NCBI RefSeq assembly: GCF_028888695.1
Contig: NZ_PNFF01000003.1
Location: 62,001 to 126,000, forward strand
Origin: Bacillus methanolicus
Lineage (GTDB): Bacteria > Bacillota > Bacilli > Bacillales > Cytobacillaceae
DNA length: 64,000 nucleotides
Direction of reading: 5' to 3'
Shown in pieces: positions 16,703 to 25,986 of the stretch. The position numbers were made by a program, and so were the translations under genes. How positions within the stretch are numbered: the stretch's first letter is position 1; every line of letters begins with the position of its first letter. The notes beneath the pieces are model-generated. The model saw only the letters and a list, made by a program, of their open reading frames with translations. It was not told where the DNA came from and did not search any database.

Positions 16703-19700
16703 TTGTTAAATGATAAAATAATGGACTTATTCCAAACGCTATTCGGCAAGATATGGGAATGGCTTCTGGGTCCATTTAAAGACTTGAGGGGATTTAGAGA
16801 ACTTATCTATGGCAAAGATGGAGACACAGATTTAGCATACGGAATTTTCACATTGGATGAGATTAATAATATTTATGTTCCTGGAATGAATGCATTTGTG
16901 GCGATTGCAGTTACAGCAATATTAGTAGGAATTGTCTTTGCAGGAATGAAAATTGCATCATCAGGTATAAATCCCTCTAATCGTACCTATGTAATTGAGT
17001 TTTTTAAGGATCTCGTAATAGTCGCCCTGGTCTTTTTCAATCTATCAACACTTTATCACATAATTTTCGGTGTTAACTATACCATTGTGGAACTATTTGC
17101 TGGTACTGATAAGGAATTGATAGATATGAAAGATGAATTGGACACATCAAAAGGTGTTCTTGGAGAATTAATCATACAACTAGCTTTATTAGGATTAGCA
17201 ATTTGGGCGAATTTTTATTATATGATGCGACGACTAACCTTATTGTTACTTATGATAATGGGGCCACTAATGATTGCTTTATACTTAATCCCGCAAACAA
17301 AAGGTATAACAATAGGTTGGTTAAAAGAGTTAATCGGTACCGTATTTGTTCAAGCTGTTCATGCAGCGCTTTATTGGATGATTGCTCTGATGTCAGCTTC
17401 TACATCGGGAATTGAAGGAATTATCCTTTACATCATCTTTATCCCGGTGGCAGAATCACTTCGTGCTTTATTAGGGCTCGGAGGACAAATGAATGACCGT
17501 CTAAGCAAATCAGCGGCAATGTTCGGTGGTGCTGCTATAGCCGGTATGTATGGTGCCATTAAGGGAGCTTTTGGTAAAGACAAGAAAAAAGATTCCGATA
17601 AAGGTGGAGAAGAAAAAGAAGGAGAAGGAGAAGAAGGAGAAGGTTCTAAGGGCTTGCTCTCAAATGCCGGTACAGATATTGGGTCAACTTCCCGAGCTGA
17701 AAGAATGCTTAAATCAGGAGAAATAATGTCAAAAAGTGGGAAAGCTGTATTTGGTATGGCTGGTGCGATCGCCGGGGCACCTATGGGGCCTATAGGCGCG
17801 ATTGTAGGTTCAACTATTGGTGCAGGTGTTGGGGGTGCTGTAGGTGGAGTTTCTGGTAGAGCAGGAATGGCAGTAGCTGAGGGTGCAGGAAGACGCTTAG
17901 CAGCAGGAGTTAAAGCTGGAGCCAATAAATTCAAAGGGATTCATAATGCTGAAGCCCTTGCGGATGAGAAATTAGCAAACGCCATCGCTGACGATGAAAC
18001 AACTCAGTGGGCAAATCAAAATAAAGATAGCTTCATGGAAGATCTTAAAGAACGATTCCCGGATGCTCATGAATCATCTCTAAATAAATTATGGGATAAA
18101 GAGGTTGCTTTAAAACGGGGAGAATTCCTTGAAAAAGCCAGAAATACCGTTGGACAATTGAAAAAGACTAACGGTCAACATGCAAGAGCTTCGGAATTGG
18201 TAGATTCAACAGTTAATAACCTTACAAATGATTGGGCGAAAACCAACAAGGAACAGTTTATGAAAGATTATGATTCTAGTAATCCACTTCCAGCTAATGC
18301 AACGGAAGCTGATATATTAAAACATAATCAAAACAAAGAAGCAGCATGGCAAAAAGCTGTAGAAGGAAAAAGGCAGGCAATCAGCAGTATTGCTTCAAAA
18401 GCTGCTGACAAATTAGGTAACGGTATTTCAGCTGATCAATCCTTTATTAATAAAGAAGATTTCGTAAATGAAGTCGGTAATCAAGTAAGTACAGAAATAG
18501 GAAAAGGCGCAAGAGAAAGTGTCATGGCAGTTAAAGGAGCAACAAGCTCAGTAAAGAACGCTTCTATCTATTCTGGTAAATCTGTAGACACTCAATATCT
18601 TGCTAGCCAGCTTGCAGGAGTAAAAACTGCTGAAGCTAGAAAACAGTTTATTAATAATGCTATGGATTCTGGTATTAGTAAACAAGAAGCTATTCAGCAA
18701 TGGGAACAGGTTGAGGAACCAAAAGCTTACCAAAACAATCTCAGGCAAGTGGCACAAAGTATGCCAAAACATATTCCTTTAGATCATGTAATAATTGAAA
18801 ATAAAGCTTTAAGGGTCGGTGGTGCAGTCGCAGGAGCAGTAACATCTGGATTTGTCGCTAGTTCCGGAGTAAAAGAAATTGGTCAATTTGTTGCTGATAC
18901 AAAACTCGGTCAAGCAGCCTACGGACTTGCAACAGGTTTTAAAGAAGGAACTAAATTTGATTTTTCTCAAGGGGTTATTAGCGGAGTTACTTCCGGATTA
19001 AGTTCAGGAATTAAAAATGCAAGTGTTACAGCTGTATCCAATTTCAAAAACCACATTGCCAGTGACGTAATTGGGAAACAAGCAGGTTTTAAAAATGCTG
19101 TAGCCTATGGTGCTGGTATTATTGGTGGTGTAAAAGGATATAAAGCAGGAGCTCATTTTGCATCAGCTGCTACAACAAACATTAGCAAAAAAGGGTTCAA
19201 TCCATACAACAATGCTGTAAATATCCAAATATCTGAAGTCGCGGATATTGCTCATATGGCTGAAACAATTGTGGGGCCAAACGGACAAACAATGCTAGCT
19301 AGTGGTGCAGTTCGAATGGTTACAACAGCCGGACAAACCGTAATTCAAGTAAGAGATAAAACAGGACAGATTCAAACAGTATCTCGAATTGGATCTGGGG
19401 ACTCTAGTCTACAGAAGGGTCAAACTGTTTATCAAGATCTGACTATTCAAAATGGCCAATTAGTTCCAAGTTCCAATGCGTATATAGAAGATAGCGGAGG
19501 AGGAAAAATTACTCTTAACAGAAATGTAAATGTAAATCCAAACCAACTGGTTGGAAATCGTAATACGCCTAATAATCCTAGAGTTGTGCAAGAAGTTCAG
19601 AGTTATAACCAACTGGTAGATAGTGGCCAATATTATTTGAAAGATTCTATGAACGAAATGTCTAATATCCATATGGTTGTTGATCGTAATAGAAGTTACT

Positions 19701-19984
19701 TAGTAGGAAGTAAAGACGGAAAAGAATACAGAATTTCTCCTTATGGTCCGGGAGATGCAAGACTTAATACTGAAGAAGTTATTTATAGAAAATGCGAAGT
19801 ACAAAACAGAAAGTTAATTACAACTACTTCTCATAGAGGTTCTTTAGATAGCGAAGCTACTGAATACTATAACTCTATTCAACCTAGCGATTTGGTTCCA
19901 CAATATCCACCTAATAAGCGGAATTTAATTAGAAAACAAAATGAAAAATTTCGAAATAAATCTTTTACAGAGTCTATAAGGTGA
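16703..19984 (+). CDS. TrbL/VirB6-like polytopic channel protein with long soluble tail
   Basis: The 1093-residue product starts at a TTG preceded by AAAGGAGG. About the first 270 residues hold six or more membrane helices, including L-A-L-L-G-L-A-I-W and the L-L-L-L-M-I-M-G-P-L region characteristic of TrbL/VirB6 proteins. A Lys/Glu/Gly linker (about 293-315) and a Gly/Ala-rich hydrophobic stretch (about 345-405) follow. The remaining about 680 residues are soluble, Ala/Lys/Gln-rich helices and then a beta-rich end. The long tail is common in Gram-positive versions and may reach the cell surface. The protein would form the inner-membrane channel for DNA. Confidence 0.8.
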   Translation: MLNDKIMDLFQTLFGKIWEWLLGPFKDLRGFRELIYGKDGDTDLAYGIFTLDEINNIYVPGMNAFVAIAVTAILVGIVFAGMKIASSGINPSNRTYVIEFFKDLVIVALVFFNLSTLYHIIFGVNYTIVELFAGTDKELIDMKDELDTSKGVLGELIIQLALLGLAIWANFYYMMRRLTLLLLMIMGPLMIALYLIPQTKGITIGWLKELIGTVFVQAVHAALYWMIALMSASTSGIEGIILYIIFIPVAESLRALLGLGGQMNDRLSKSAAMFGGAAIAGMYGAIKGAFGKDKKKDSDKGGEEKEGEGEEGEGSKGLLSNAGTDIGSTSRAERMLKSGEIMSKSGKAVFGMAGAIAGAPMGPIGAIVGSTIGAGVGGAVGGVSGRAGMAVAEGAGRRLAAGVKAGANKFKGIHNAEALADEKLANAIADDETTQWANQNKDSFMEDLKERFPDAHESSLNKLWDKEVALKRGEFLEKARNTVGQLKKTNGQHARASELVDSTVNNLTNDWAKTNKEQFMKDYDSSNPLPANATEADILKHNQNKEAAWQKAVEGKRQAISSIASKAADKLGNGISADQSFINKEDFVNEVGNQVSTEIGKGARESVMAVKGATSSVKNASIYSGKSVDTQYLASQLAGVKTAEARKQFINNAMDSGISKQEAIQQWEQVEEPKAYQNNLRQVAQSMPKHIPLDHVIIENKALRVGGAVAGAVTSGFVASSGVKEIGQFVADTKLGQAAYGLATGFKEGTKFDFSQGVISGVTSGLSSGIKNASVTAVSNFKNHIASDVIGKQAGFKNAVAYGAGIIGGVKGYKAGAHFASAATTNISKKGFNPYNNAVNIQISEVADIAHMAETIVGPNGQTMLASGAVRMVTTAGQTVIQVRDKTGQIQTVSRIGSGDSSLQKGQTVYQDLTIQNGQLVPSSNAYIEDSGGGKITLNRNVNVNPNQLVGNRNTPNNPRVVQEVQSYNQLVDSGQYYLKDSMNEMSNIHMVVDRNRSYLVGSKDGKEYRISPYGPGDARLNTEEVIYRKCEVQNRKLITTTSHRGSLDSEATEYYNSIQPSDLVPQYPPNKRNLIRKQNEKFRNKSFTESIR

Positions 19985-19990
19985 TAACTT

Positions 19991-21889
19991 ATGTTACCTT
20001 TGCAGAACGAACAGGATTCCGCTATTAGAAATTATGCAGAAAAAAAAATCAAACAACAAGGAAGCAAATTAGCTAAGAAATTAGCTAAGAAGGGCGCAAA
20101 AGCAGCTTTTAAATTGATAAAAGCGGCAGCAATGAAATTTGTTGCCCTTCTTGCTAAACTTCTTGCCTGGCTAGCGAGTATCATTGGATTACCAGGTATC
20201 GGTATTGGATTTTTAATATTAATTGCTCTCCTTGTTATCTCTTTGGCATGGTCGTATCTTTACGGTACAGGTGAGGGTCTACAAGGTTATGATAAAGAAA
20301 TACATGAATATATAGTTGAGCAGGCCTATAGCACTGTAGATATGGACAACCCAATTGAACGTCCATATAGAGTTCCGGAGAAACTCATAGCTGCAACTAT
20401 TCAATTAGAGGTTTTTCAAAAAAATGATGATATAAAAGAAGTTATCAAAAAGATGGCAAAAGCATTAGCCCCTACTTTTGATTACGGAAAGTATGATGAA
20501 TGGATAGAAAATCAAGTAACAATTTGTGAAGATGGTATATGTACAACAGGAGGAATCCAAAAAACTCAAAATATGGTAACCAAACTTAACCATGTTGATT
20601 ATTGGAACGGCTCTACTACTTTCAAATATACCCCTCACGTAACAGATTGGGAAGAAACAGTCGAAATTACTTATAAAACGATTAAGGTTCCGGTACAAAA
20701 GAAAGACAAAACAACACCAGCAGGGTTTGTCATTGTTATGGAAGACAGAGAAATCGAAGTTAAAAAAATAACGAAAACACGACGACAGTATTACACTTCA
20801 ACTCAAAGCACAACTACTGATTATTCAACATTTGATGCTATATTAAATTCTTATGGATTAGGAATTAATGATAAAGCATTGGTTGAATCTAACTATCTGT
20901 TTATGGGAGGAACCATTGCTTATACTGATTGGTTAAAGTCAATGGGTATAGGAAATTTTAGTGGGATTTTCTTTGACGGAAACATTATCCCTGGGGCTGG
21001 TGTTCCTCCACAATTCATGCCGTATTATCTCGCTGCTGAAAAAAAGTATGGGGTTCATTGGTATGTTTTGGCTGCAATGCATTGTATCGAGACCACCTTC
21101 TCAACAAATCCAAACATGGTCTCTTCGAAAGGCGCTATCGGCCATATACAATTTATGCCAGCCACATGGGTTGGATGGAAATACGATATTGGCGGAGGAT
21201 TGGTTTCACCCAATCTTGATATAACTAGTCTCGCTGTAATTGCGTCTGGGGGTGGATATGGGGTAGATGCCAATAATGATGGCAAAGCAGATCCATGGAA
21301 TATTGAAGATAGTATTCATTCTGCTGCACATTATCTTTCAAGTGTGGGGTATTCGAAAGATGTCCGCAAGGCACTTTGGCATTATAATCACGCCGAATGG
21401 TATATAAATGAAGTTTTATCAACTGCTGAGACTTTTAAAAATGCTGCTAAATATGAAAGCGGTGGGGAGATTCCTCCATTAAAACCGGGAAGTTTTATGC
21501 GTCCGACACTGGGACCAGTTACTTCTCCATTTGGATATCGTGATGGAGAAATCCATTTTGGTATAGACATTGGCTCAGGCGGAAAATCAAATGTACCTAT
21601 TGTTGCAGCAGCCGATGGAGTGGTCCATCGTTCTTACTTTTCAGAGTCCTATGGGAATGTTGTATTTATTAAACATAAAATTAATGGACAACAATATGAA
21701 ACAATCTATGCTCATATGCAAAATAGGGCAGTTGCTCCTGGTGCAACTGTAAAACAGGGTCAATTCCTTGGCTATATGGGTGCTACCGGTTGGGCATACG
21801 GAGTACATTTACACTTTGAAGTTCACAAAAATGAGTGGACAAAAGAAAAAAATAATGCCATTAATCCTGCTTTAGTTGTTCCATTCTAA
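19991..21889 (+). CDS. Bifunctional lytic transglycosylase / M23 peptidase of the conjugation system
   Basis: The 632-residue, membrane-anchored wall hydrolase has a basic N-terminus and a hydrophobic region (about residues 45-90). A domain of unknown fold follows (about 95-330). An SLT-type transglycosylase domain covers about 340-480 (catalytic Glu in H-C-I-E-T-T-F-S-T-N-P, then A-I-G-H-I-Q-F-M-P). A C-terminal M23 domain shows H-F-G-I-D-I and H-L-H-F-E zinc motifs near residues 523 and 610. It opens peptidoglycan for the mating channel, as VirB1/CwlT-type enzymes do. The SLT part is clearly related to that of the hydrolase at 62225-63889. It lies 6 nt after the VirB6-like gene. Confidence 0.9.
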   Translation: MLPLQNEQDSAIRNYAEKKIKQQGSKLAKKLAKKGAKAAFKLIKAAAMKFVALLAKLLAWLASIIGLPGIGIGFLILIALLVISLAWSYLYGTGEGLQGYDKEIHEYIVEQAYSTVDMDNPIERPYRVPEKLIAATIQLEVFQKNDDIKEVIKKMAKALAPTFDYGKYDEWIENQVTICEDGICTTGGIQKTQNMVTKLNHVDYWNGSTTFKYTPHVTDWEETVEITYKTIKVPVQKKDKTTPAGFVIVMEDREIEVKKITKTRRQYYTSTQSTTTDYSTFDAILNSYGLGINDKALVESNYLFMGGTIAYTDWLKSMGIGNFSGIFFDGNIIPGAGVPPQFMPYYLAAEKKYGVHWYVLAAMHCIETTFSTNPNMVSSKGAIGHIQFMPATWVGWKYDIGGGLVSPNLDITSLAVIASGGGYGVDANNDGKADPWNIEDSIHSAAHYLSSVGYSKDVRKALWHYNHAEWYINEVLSTAETFKNAAKYESGGEIPPLKPGSFMRPTLGPVTSPFGYRDGEIHFGIDIGSGGKSNVPIVAAADGVVHRSYFSESYGNVVFIKHKINGQQYETIYAHMQNRAVAPGATVKQGQFLGYMGATGWAYGVHLHFEVHKNEWTKEKNNAINPALVVPF

Positions 21890-21893
21890 AAAT

Positions 21894-21913
21894 ATAGGGG
21901 GAATTCCCCCTAT
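21894..21913 (+). repeat. 20-bp perfect palindrome / hairpin between conjugation genes
   Basis: The sequence ATAGGGGG-AATT-CCCCCTAT reads identically on both strands and forms a tight hairpin just before the ribosome site of the lipoprotein gene. It probably tunes mRNA stability or partial termination. Confidence 0.7.
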
Positions 21914-21932
21914 TTAAAAAGGAGGAGCCATT

Positions 21933-22469
21933 GTGAAAAAATGGTTAATATTACTATTGATAATGACTATGATTTTTATGATGGGTGCATGTTCATCAAA
22001 AGAAAAAAAATCGACTTTTGGTGATGTTAAAGTTACTGGTGAGAATAAGTCCTATTTAGAGGAATACGACAAAGCTTTACAAGGATATATTAATGAAATG
22101 ACAAATATCCTAAAAACCTTTAATAATGCTTTAGACGGGATATATACACAGAAATATAGTAGAAGTCAATTCACAACAGCCCTAACAGCAAGTATCGAAA
22201 AATCAAATAAACTTGTTACTGAGGTAGAAGCATATGACGTGAAACCAGAATTGTTTGAAGCTCACCAAAATCTTATTGTTCTTGTTAATCGTTCTCATCA
22301 ACTCTTATTAGATGCTATTGATATGGCTAATCAAGAGGATAGTGAAATCGAAAAAGACGTTTTACGAAATACCTATCTTGAAATTAAAAAGGAGCAAGCA
22401 AACATCGCGAATCAATGGAAAATTTTAAGGGAAGAGCTACAAGCAGCTGAGGAAGGAAAAAAGAAATAA
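21933..22469 (+). CDS. Conjugation-operon lipoprotein
   Basis: It starts at GTG with AAAGGAGGAG upstream. The 178-residue product has a Lys-rich start, hydrophobic core and lipobox M-G-A-C (Cys about residue 20), so it is lipid-anchored outside the membrane. The mature part is a predicted helical bundle with Lys/Glu pattern and no recognised enzyme motif. It is followed by a gene whose ATG overlaps its stop. The position suggests a structural or surface component of the mating apparatus. Confidence 0.75.
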   Translation: MKKWLILLLIMTMIFMMGACSSKEKKSTFGDVKVTGENKSYLEEYDKALQGYINEMTNILKTFNNALDGIYTQKYSRSQFTTALTASIEKSNKLVTEVEAYDVKPELFEAHQNLIVLVNRSHQLLLDAIDMANQEDSEIEKDVLRNTYLEIKKEQANIANQWKILREELQAAEEGKKK

Positions 22470-23107
22470 TGATTAAAAAAACCGTATCGGTCATAGTTAC
22501 ACTCTTTGTTTTATTTGGTCTTCTTATTTATTTAATTATTGCTCCTGAAAAAGAAAATAAGGAAATTATTGAATTAAAATCGACAAAAGAGGAAGTATTA
22601 ACCGAAATCAACAAGACAAAAGAATATGTTAAAAAAACTTCAGAATGGATGGAAGCAGATACCGGAGAATCAGATATAGGTTATTATAATCCTCCCCACG
22701 ATGAAAATAGCAATCGAGATCAAAAAAAAGACGTTGTAAAATACTTCATTGCTGGTTTAATGACAAATGATGTAGACATTTTCTTATCCAGTTTTTATCC
22801 ACAGACAATTTCTGAAGATTTATTTAAGAGTAAAGTACAGGATAAAACTAAAGTTGCAGAGGATATAATGAACCAAATTACACGATCTGGCCGGTTAAAG
22901 GAAATCCAATATGCTGATAGAAAAGGGATTTTCAATTCTAAAACAGATAAACTTTCCCTTACATTTATTTACAATGATAATAAGCAGGCTAAAGTTACAT
23001 TACATGTACTGCCTGTACAAGATTCACATCATGAACACGAAGAAAATATTTTCGTTATCACTACATCCGCATGGCTTATCATAGAACAAATAGAAAACAG
23101 CACTTAG
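22469..23107 (+). CDS. Single-pass membrane protein at the end of the conjugation operon
   Basis: The 212-residue protein has one N-terminal membrane helix (about residues 5-27). An extracytoplasmic coiled-coil-like Lys/Glu region (30-60) and a beta-rich domain follow (about 85-205), reminiscent of the NTF2-like folds seen in TcpC/VirB8-type proteins. This comparison is inference from layout. Its start overlaps the preceding stop by one base. The stop codon TAG lies inside the 9-bp target duplication of the mobile cassette that follows, so the cassette inserted exactly at the gene end without damaging it. Confidence 0.65.
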   Translation: MIKKTVSVIVTLFVLFGLLIYLIIAPEKENKEIIELKSTKEEVLTEINKTKEYVKKTSEWMEADTGESDIGYYNPPHDENSNRDQKKDVVKYFIAGLMTNDVDIFLSSFYPQTISEDLFKSKVQDKTKVAEDIMNQITRSGRLKEIQYADRKGIFNSKTDKLSLTFIYNDNKQAKVTLHVLPVQDSHHEHEENIFVITTSAWLIIEQIENST

Positions 23108-23109
23108 AT
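23096..23109 (+). terminator. Left half of a terminator split by a mobile cassette
   Basis: The stem AACAGC (23096-23101) plus CTT would pair with AAG plus GCTGTT and a T10 tract now found at 25996-26014. Joining 23109 to 25996 restores a textbook rho-independent terminator with loop AGAT directly after the conjugation operon. The cassette insertion separated the two arms by about 2.9 kb. Confidence 0.8.
23101..23109. repeat. Target-site duplication, left copy
   Basis: CACTTAGAT directly abuts the left terminal inverted repeat. The identical nonamer abuts the right terminal repeat at 25987-25995. Confidence 0.88.
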
Positions 23110-23136
23110 TAACGGGTTCTCTTGATGGGGACAAAA
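23110..23136 (+). repeat. Left terminal inverted repeat of the cassette
   Basis: The 27-bp end begins TAACGGGTTCTCTT and finishes GGGGACAAAA. It matches the reverse complement of 25960-25986 at 25 of 27 positions, with differences at repeat positions 15 and 17. Confidence 0.88.
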
Positions 23137-23161
23137 TAATCAAATAGCACTTAAAATCGCA

Positions 23162-23194
23162 GACCTATTCGCAAAATCGGATAGGTCATTTTTT
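23162..23194 (+). terminator. Terminator inside the left end of the cassette
   Basis: GACCTAT (23162-23168) pairs with ATAGGTC (23181-23187), followed by a T-rich run. It would stop conjugation-operon read-through, replacing the terminator split by the insertion. Confidence 0.75.
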
Positions 23195-23262
23195 ATTGAT
23201 ATGTAGCCATTTACACAATTTTAGCAGCAAAAATAACACAAATTTTAGCACAAAAAAATACT

Positions 23263-23282
23263 TGTACAATAGCTATTGTACA
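23263..23282. repeat. 20-bp perfect palindrome upstream of the lipoprotein cargo
   Basis: TGTACAATAG followed by its exact reverse complement. It is a good candidate operator or recombinase/resolvase binding site. No T-tract follows, so it is not a terminator. Nearby (about 23214-23252) two imperfect direct copies of CACAA-TTTTAGCA occur. Confidence 0.6.
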
Positions 23283-23879
23283 GTGGTATTTCGTGTGATT
23301 TTGTTTACGATTTTACAGTCCAAAAGGTATGCTGTATTTACTTAGTTAGAGAAAGTTTATTTTGCGATAAATGCAGCCAAAGGAAGTTAAGGAAATAAAC
23401 ATTTTCCAAAAATATGGAAGTGTTATGATAAAATATATGTACAGGTTGGATAAAAAGGGGATGCAAAATGAAACGATTATTAATGCTCTCAGGCTTAATA
23501 TTGCTTTTTACTCTTTTAACAGCTTGCTCGTCTAACTCATCTTTAGAACTTGTAAAATCAAAAGTTGATATTGTTAATGATAAAAGCAAAGTTGGTGCAA
23601 TAGGTATAACAGAAGGTGATAAGAAAGGGCAGGAACTTATACCAACGGCATTATATTATGAATTTGAAATCAAAAATAATGGTAATAAAAAAATAGGAGG
23701 AATTGGTGATAAGCGGTTACAAGTAAAAATTGAACCAAATGATAAATTAGCTGCTATCTCCAAAGAAACAGTTGGTTTTAATATTTTTAAACCCTCCCTC
23801 TATATACTTTAAAATTCTCCCGAATACTCACGTTTTCTCTAAATTTCATTAACACCTAATAGTTGATCCACCGAAAATC

Positions 23880-24200
23880 ATGGTTATAAATTGAATTTAT
23901 TTAAATTTCTTACAGATGGGGGGCCATCCTACCAACCAAACTGGTATTGTTTGGTAATAACAGTTATGACCGTGCGCAAAATCTCCACTCATCTCACGGT
24001 CGCTAACCCTCCCATGTATCACCGGATTGGGATCCATACATTCCTTCGTCCTGCGTATCCATGAGGTGGAGGTCGGATAAGCTCCTCAGCTGGGTCATAA
24101 GCCCGTATGGTAAAAATAAACTCCGACTCGGCACTATTGGTGTTTGTCTTTAGAAATACTTGAAGTATTCGATAGTAATTTGATTAACAAATTGGTTAAT
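23880..24200 (-). ncRNA. Candidate bridge RNA region of the IS110 element
   Basis: Between the element end and the transposase stop lies non-coding DNA, more GC-rich than its surroundings, with several short inverted segments (for example around 23937-23955 and 24025-24100). IS110-family elements encode a structured bridge RNA with target- and donor-binding loops in their long non-coding end. Placement downstream of the transposase resembles the IS1111-type arrangement. Boundaries and orientation are estimates. Confidence 0.5.
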
Positions 24201-24208
24201 AAATCGGT

Positions 24209-25489
24209 TTAAGCAACTTGTAATGTAATTTGAGGCAAGCCTTGCAATAATTTTGAACCATCAAATTCACACTGTTTTTGACCAATGACAAATAAGACAC
24301 GTAATAGCTTACAACACAAAGCGATGAGAGACTGTTGCTTTTTTAAAGGCCTTTCAGATCGTTTTGTATAGTATTGATGTAAAGCTTTAAAAGTTGGATT
24401 ATGGGCAACGAGTGGCCGAATCGCTAGGTACAGAGCTTTACGCAGCCTGCTTCGTCCCCGTTTCGTTATTCTGGTTTGTCCTTTAAATTTTCCAGAACTA
24501 TGCTCACGTAATGAAAGGCCTGCCAGATTAACTAATTGCTGAGGGTGACTGTACTTTGTGAGATCACCCACTTCAGCGAAGAATAGAGCGACTGTTGTAA
24601 CACCTAACCCAGAAATATTCATCATTTGCTTAGCACCTGGGATCGTTTCTACAAGAGCTTCTAGCTCCTGATCCAACTCTTCCAACTGCGTTTGATAAAG
24701 CTCATATTGGTCAATCAGATATTCCATTTCACGTTTGGCAAACTGAATCCCGATTTGAATTCCAATGCTCTTTTTGGCCGTTTCCACTAGTTTCGTTGCT
24801 CGCTTCATTCCAACTCCTCGTTGTACAAATGGCTTCCACTTTGAGAGAATCTCTTCAGGTGTCATTTCTTTAATTTGAGAAGGAAATGGAAACAGTTTTA
24901 GCGTGCAAAGAGCTGCTTTTCCTTCCCAATCCCCGAAAACATCGAAAAACTCCGGAAAATAACGTTGAATCAAATTTTGAATACGTCCTTCTGTGATGGC
25001 AAGCTGTTGAGTGAGCTGATCTCTTATTTTGACGCCTTCTCTTAGTTCCGCGTAAATGCCGTCTAAGAGATTTGGTACGGAGTATCGGCCGTCTTTAATC
25101 AGCTGTGCAATCACTCTGGCGTCTTTTGTATCGTTTTTTGTTGGAGAGTTGTCATCAAGCTCTTTGCTTTTCTTTACATGCATCGGATTGACTAGCACAA
25201 AGTCATAGCCCTTTGCGGTAAGGAAATAAGCGAGATTTAACCAGTAGGGCCCGGTTGGTTCAACCCCAAAAATCACATGGTTCTTATCATTTTCTTTTTG
25301 GTGTCGATTCACCCAATCTAAAAGCATTTGGAAACCATGTATGCGATTTTCAAAGATCAAGCGTTTTCCAAATTCAATTCCTCGATCGTCTTGTGCCCGT
25401 GCCACGTGTTTGTCTTTGGCAATATCAATGCCGATTATTAATGTTGATGGTGTGATTTGCGAGATTTTTCGATTTTGAGTATAATTCAT
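24209..25489 (-). CDS. IS110-family DEDD transposase/recombinase
   Basis: The 426-residue protein has an N-terminal RuvC-like DEDD domain: G-I-D-I-A-K (Asp22), a G-V-E-P-T-G-P-Y Glu near residue 80, and N-D-T-K-D-A-R with two Asp near 120. A coiled-coil (about 245-285) follows. The C-terminal Tnp-2 domain has I-S-G-L-G, L-A-G-L and the R-E-H-S-S-G-K-F-K-G region, which contains the catalytic Ser of the family. It appears full length and intact. GGAGG precedes the ATG. It would use a bridge RNA encoded in the same element to choose its target. Confidence 0.93.
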   Translation of the reverse strand: MNYTQNRKISQITPSTLIIGIDIAKDKHVARAQDDRGIEFGKRLIFENRIHGFQMLLDWVNRHQKENDKNHVIFGVEPTGPYWLNLAYFLTAKGYDFVLVNPMHVKKSKELDDNSPTKNDTKDARVIAQLIKDGRYSVPNLLDGIYAELREGVKIRDQLTQQLAITEGRIQNLIQRYFPEFFDVFGDWEGKAALCTLKLFPFPSQIKEMTPEEILSKWKPFVQRGVGMKRATKLVETAKKSIGIQIGIQFAKREMEYLIDQYELYQTQLEELDQELEALVETIPGAKQMMNISGLGVTTVALFFAEVGDLTKYSHPQQLVNLAGLSLREHSSGKFKGQTRITKRGRSRLRKALYLAIRPLVAHNPTFKALHQYYTKRSERPLKKQQSLIALCCKLLRVLFVIGQKQCEFDGSKLLQGLPQITLQVA

Positions 25490-25890
25490 TATTGAGTCCT
25501 CCTTGGTAACTTATTAATTCGGGGTCAATGCATTGACACCCTGTACTATACCAAGAGGGCTCTTTTTGTTTCAAACCTCAAATTTCTTCATTACAGGAAT
25601 GCTCTTCATATAATGAAACGGGTGTAGGATACGGAGCTTCTTTTGATGGGGAAATCCTTCCTAATAAAAACGGGAAATACATTTTAACTTTCGATTTGGG
25701 TGTAAGCGAAGAAAACCCACAAGTTCCTTTAAGAGTTCCATCAAAAGAAAAGCTATATAAACTTAAGGAAAATGCTTTAGATGCTTCTCTAATAGTAACT
25801 TTAGATGGTAAAGAAATAACTCGTTTTAACTTAAAAAAGGAATAGTTAAAATTGTGCTATTTAATTTGATGAAAAACAAATAAAAACAGT

Positions 25891-25922
25891 AAAGCATCGG
25901 TGCTAAAACCGATGCTTTTTTA
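25891..25922 (+). terminator. Terminator inside the right end of the cassette
   Basis: An 11-bp perfect stem (AAAGCATCGGT with its complement, 25891-25901 and 25908-25918) is followed by Ts. It terminates the cargo lipoprotein transcript. Confidence 0.85.
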
Positions 25923-25959
25923 GGTGTTAAATTATTGTTATTTTGTATGTTTTTTTAAC

Positions 25960-25986
25960 TTTTGTCCCCCTGAAGAGAACCCGTTA
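25960..25986 (-). repeat. Right terminal inverted repeat of the cassette
   Basis: On the minus strand this reads TAACGGGTTCTCTT, then three bases, then GGGGACAAAA, and mirrors 23110-23136 with two differences. Confidence 0.88.

Larger units (their letters stand above)
23797..25604 (-). mobile_element. IS110-family insertion sequence
   Basis: The element spans 1808 bp, defined by reconstructing the interrupted reading frame. The trinucleotide CTC is present at both junctions (23794-23796 and 25602-25604), so the exact ends can slide by up to three bases. A shared CT core is what IS110-type DEDD recombinases use. It carries one transposase gene and, on the transposase-downstream side, a long non-coding segment of about 410 bp. 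No inverted repeats or duplication beyond the core are seen, as expected for this family. Confidence 0.85.
23468..25845 (+). pseudogene. Cassette cargo lipoprotein, interrupted by IS110
   Basis: The 5' part (23468-23796) encodes a signal peptide with lipobox (L-T-A-C, Cys about residue 18) and a beta-rich domain. The 3' part is 25605-25845. Joining base 23796 to 25605 restores one continuous frame (K-P-S-S-Y-N-E-T-G across the joint) of 189 residues ending in TAG. Function is unknown. The domain resembles small extracellular beta-sandwich lipoproteins. The current open frame stops at 23812 after a few residues read from the IS, so the gene is presumably inactive. Confidence 0.85.
23110..25986. 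mobile_element. Transposase-less mobile cassette (MIC-like), itself interrupted by an IS110 element
   Basis: The 2877-bp unit has terminal inverted repeats of 27 bp (25 matches) and a perfect 9-bp direct duplication outside them. Without the 1808-bp IS110-family insertion it would be 1069 bp long. It carries only one lipoprotein gene and its own terminators near each end, with no transposase of its own, as in the mobile insertion cassettes known from the Bacillus cereus group. I could not match the terminal repeat to a named IS family. The cassette must have been moved by a transposase supplied in trans. Confidence 0.85.

Noticed and set aside
17428-17934. 168-codon minus-strand frame inside the VirB6-like gene
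   Set aside because: It is a Pro/Ala-rich shadow of the Gly/Ala-rich coding strand.
23110-25986. Tn3-family transposon or TIME ends
   Set aside because: Tn3 ends are about 38 bp, start GGGG and give 5-bp duplications. Here the duplication is 9 bp and the ends are about 27 bp.
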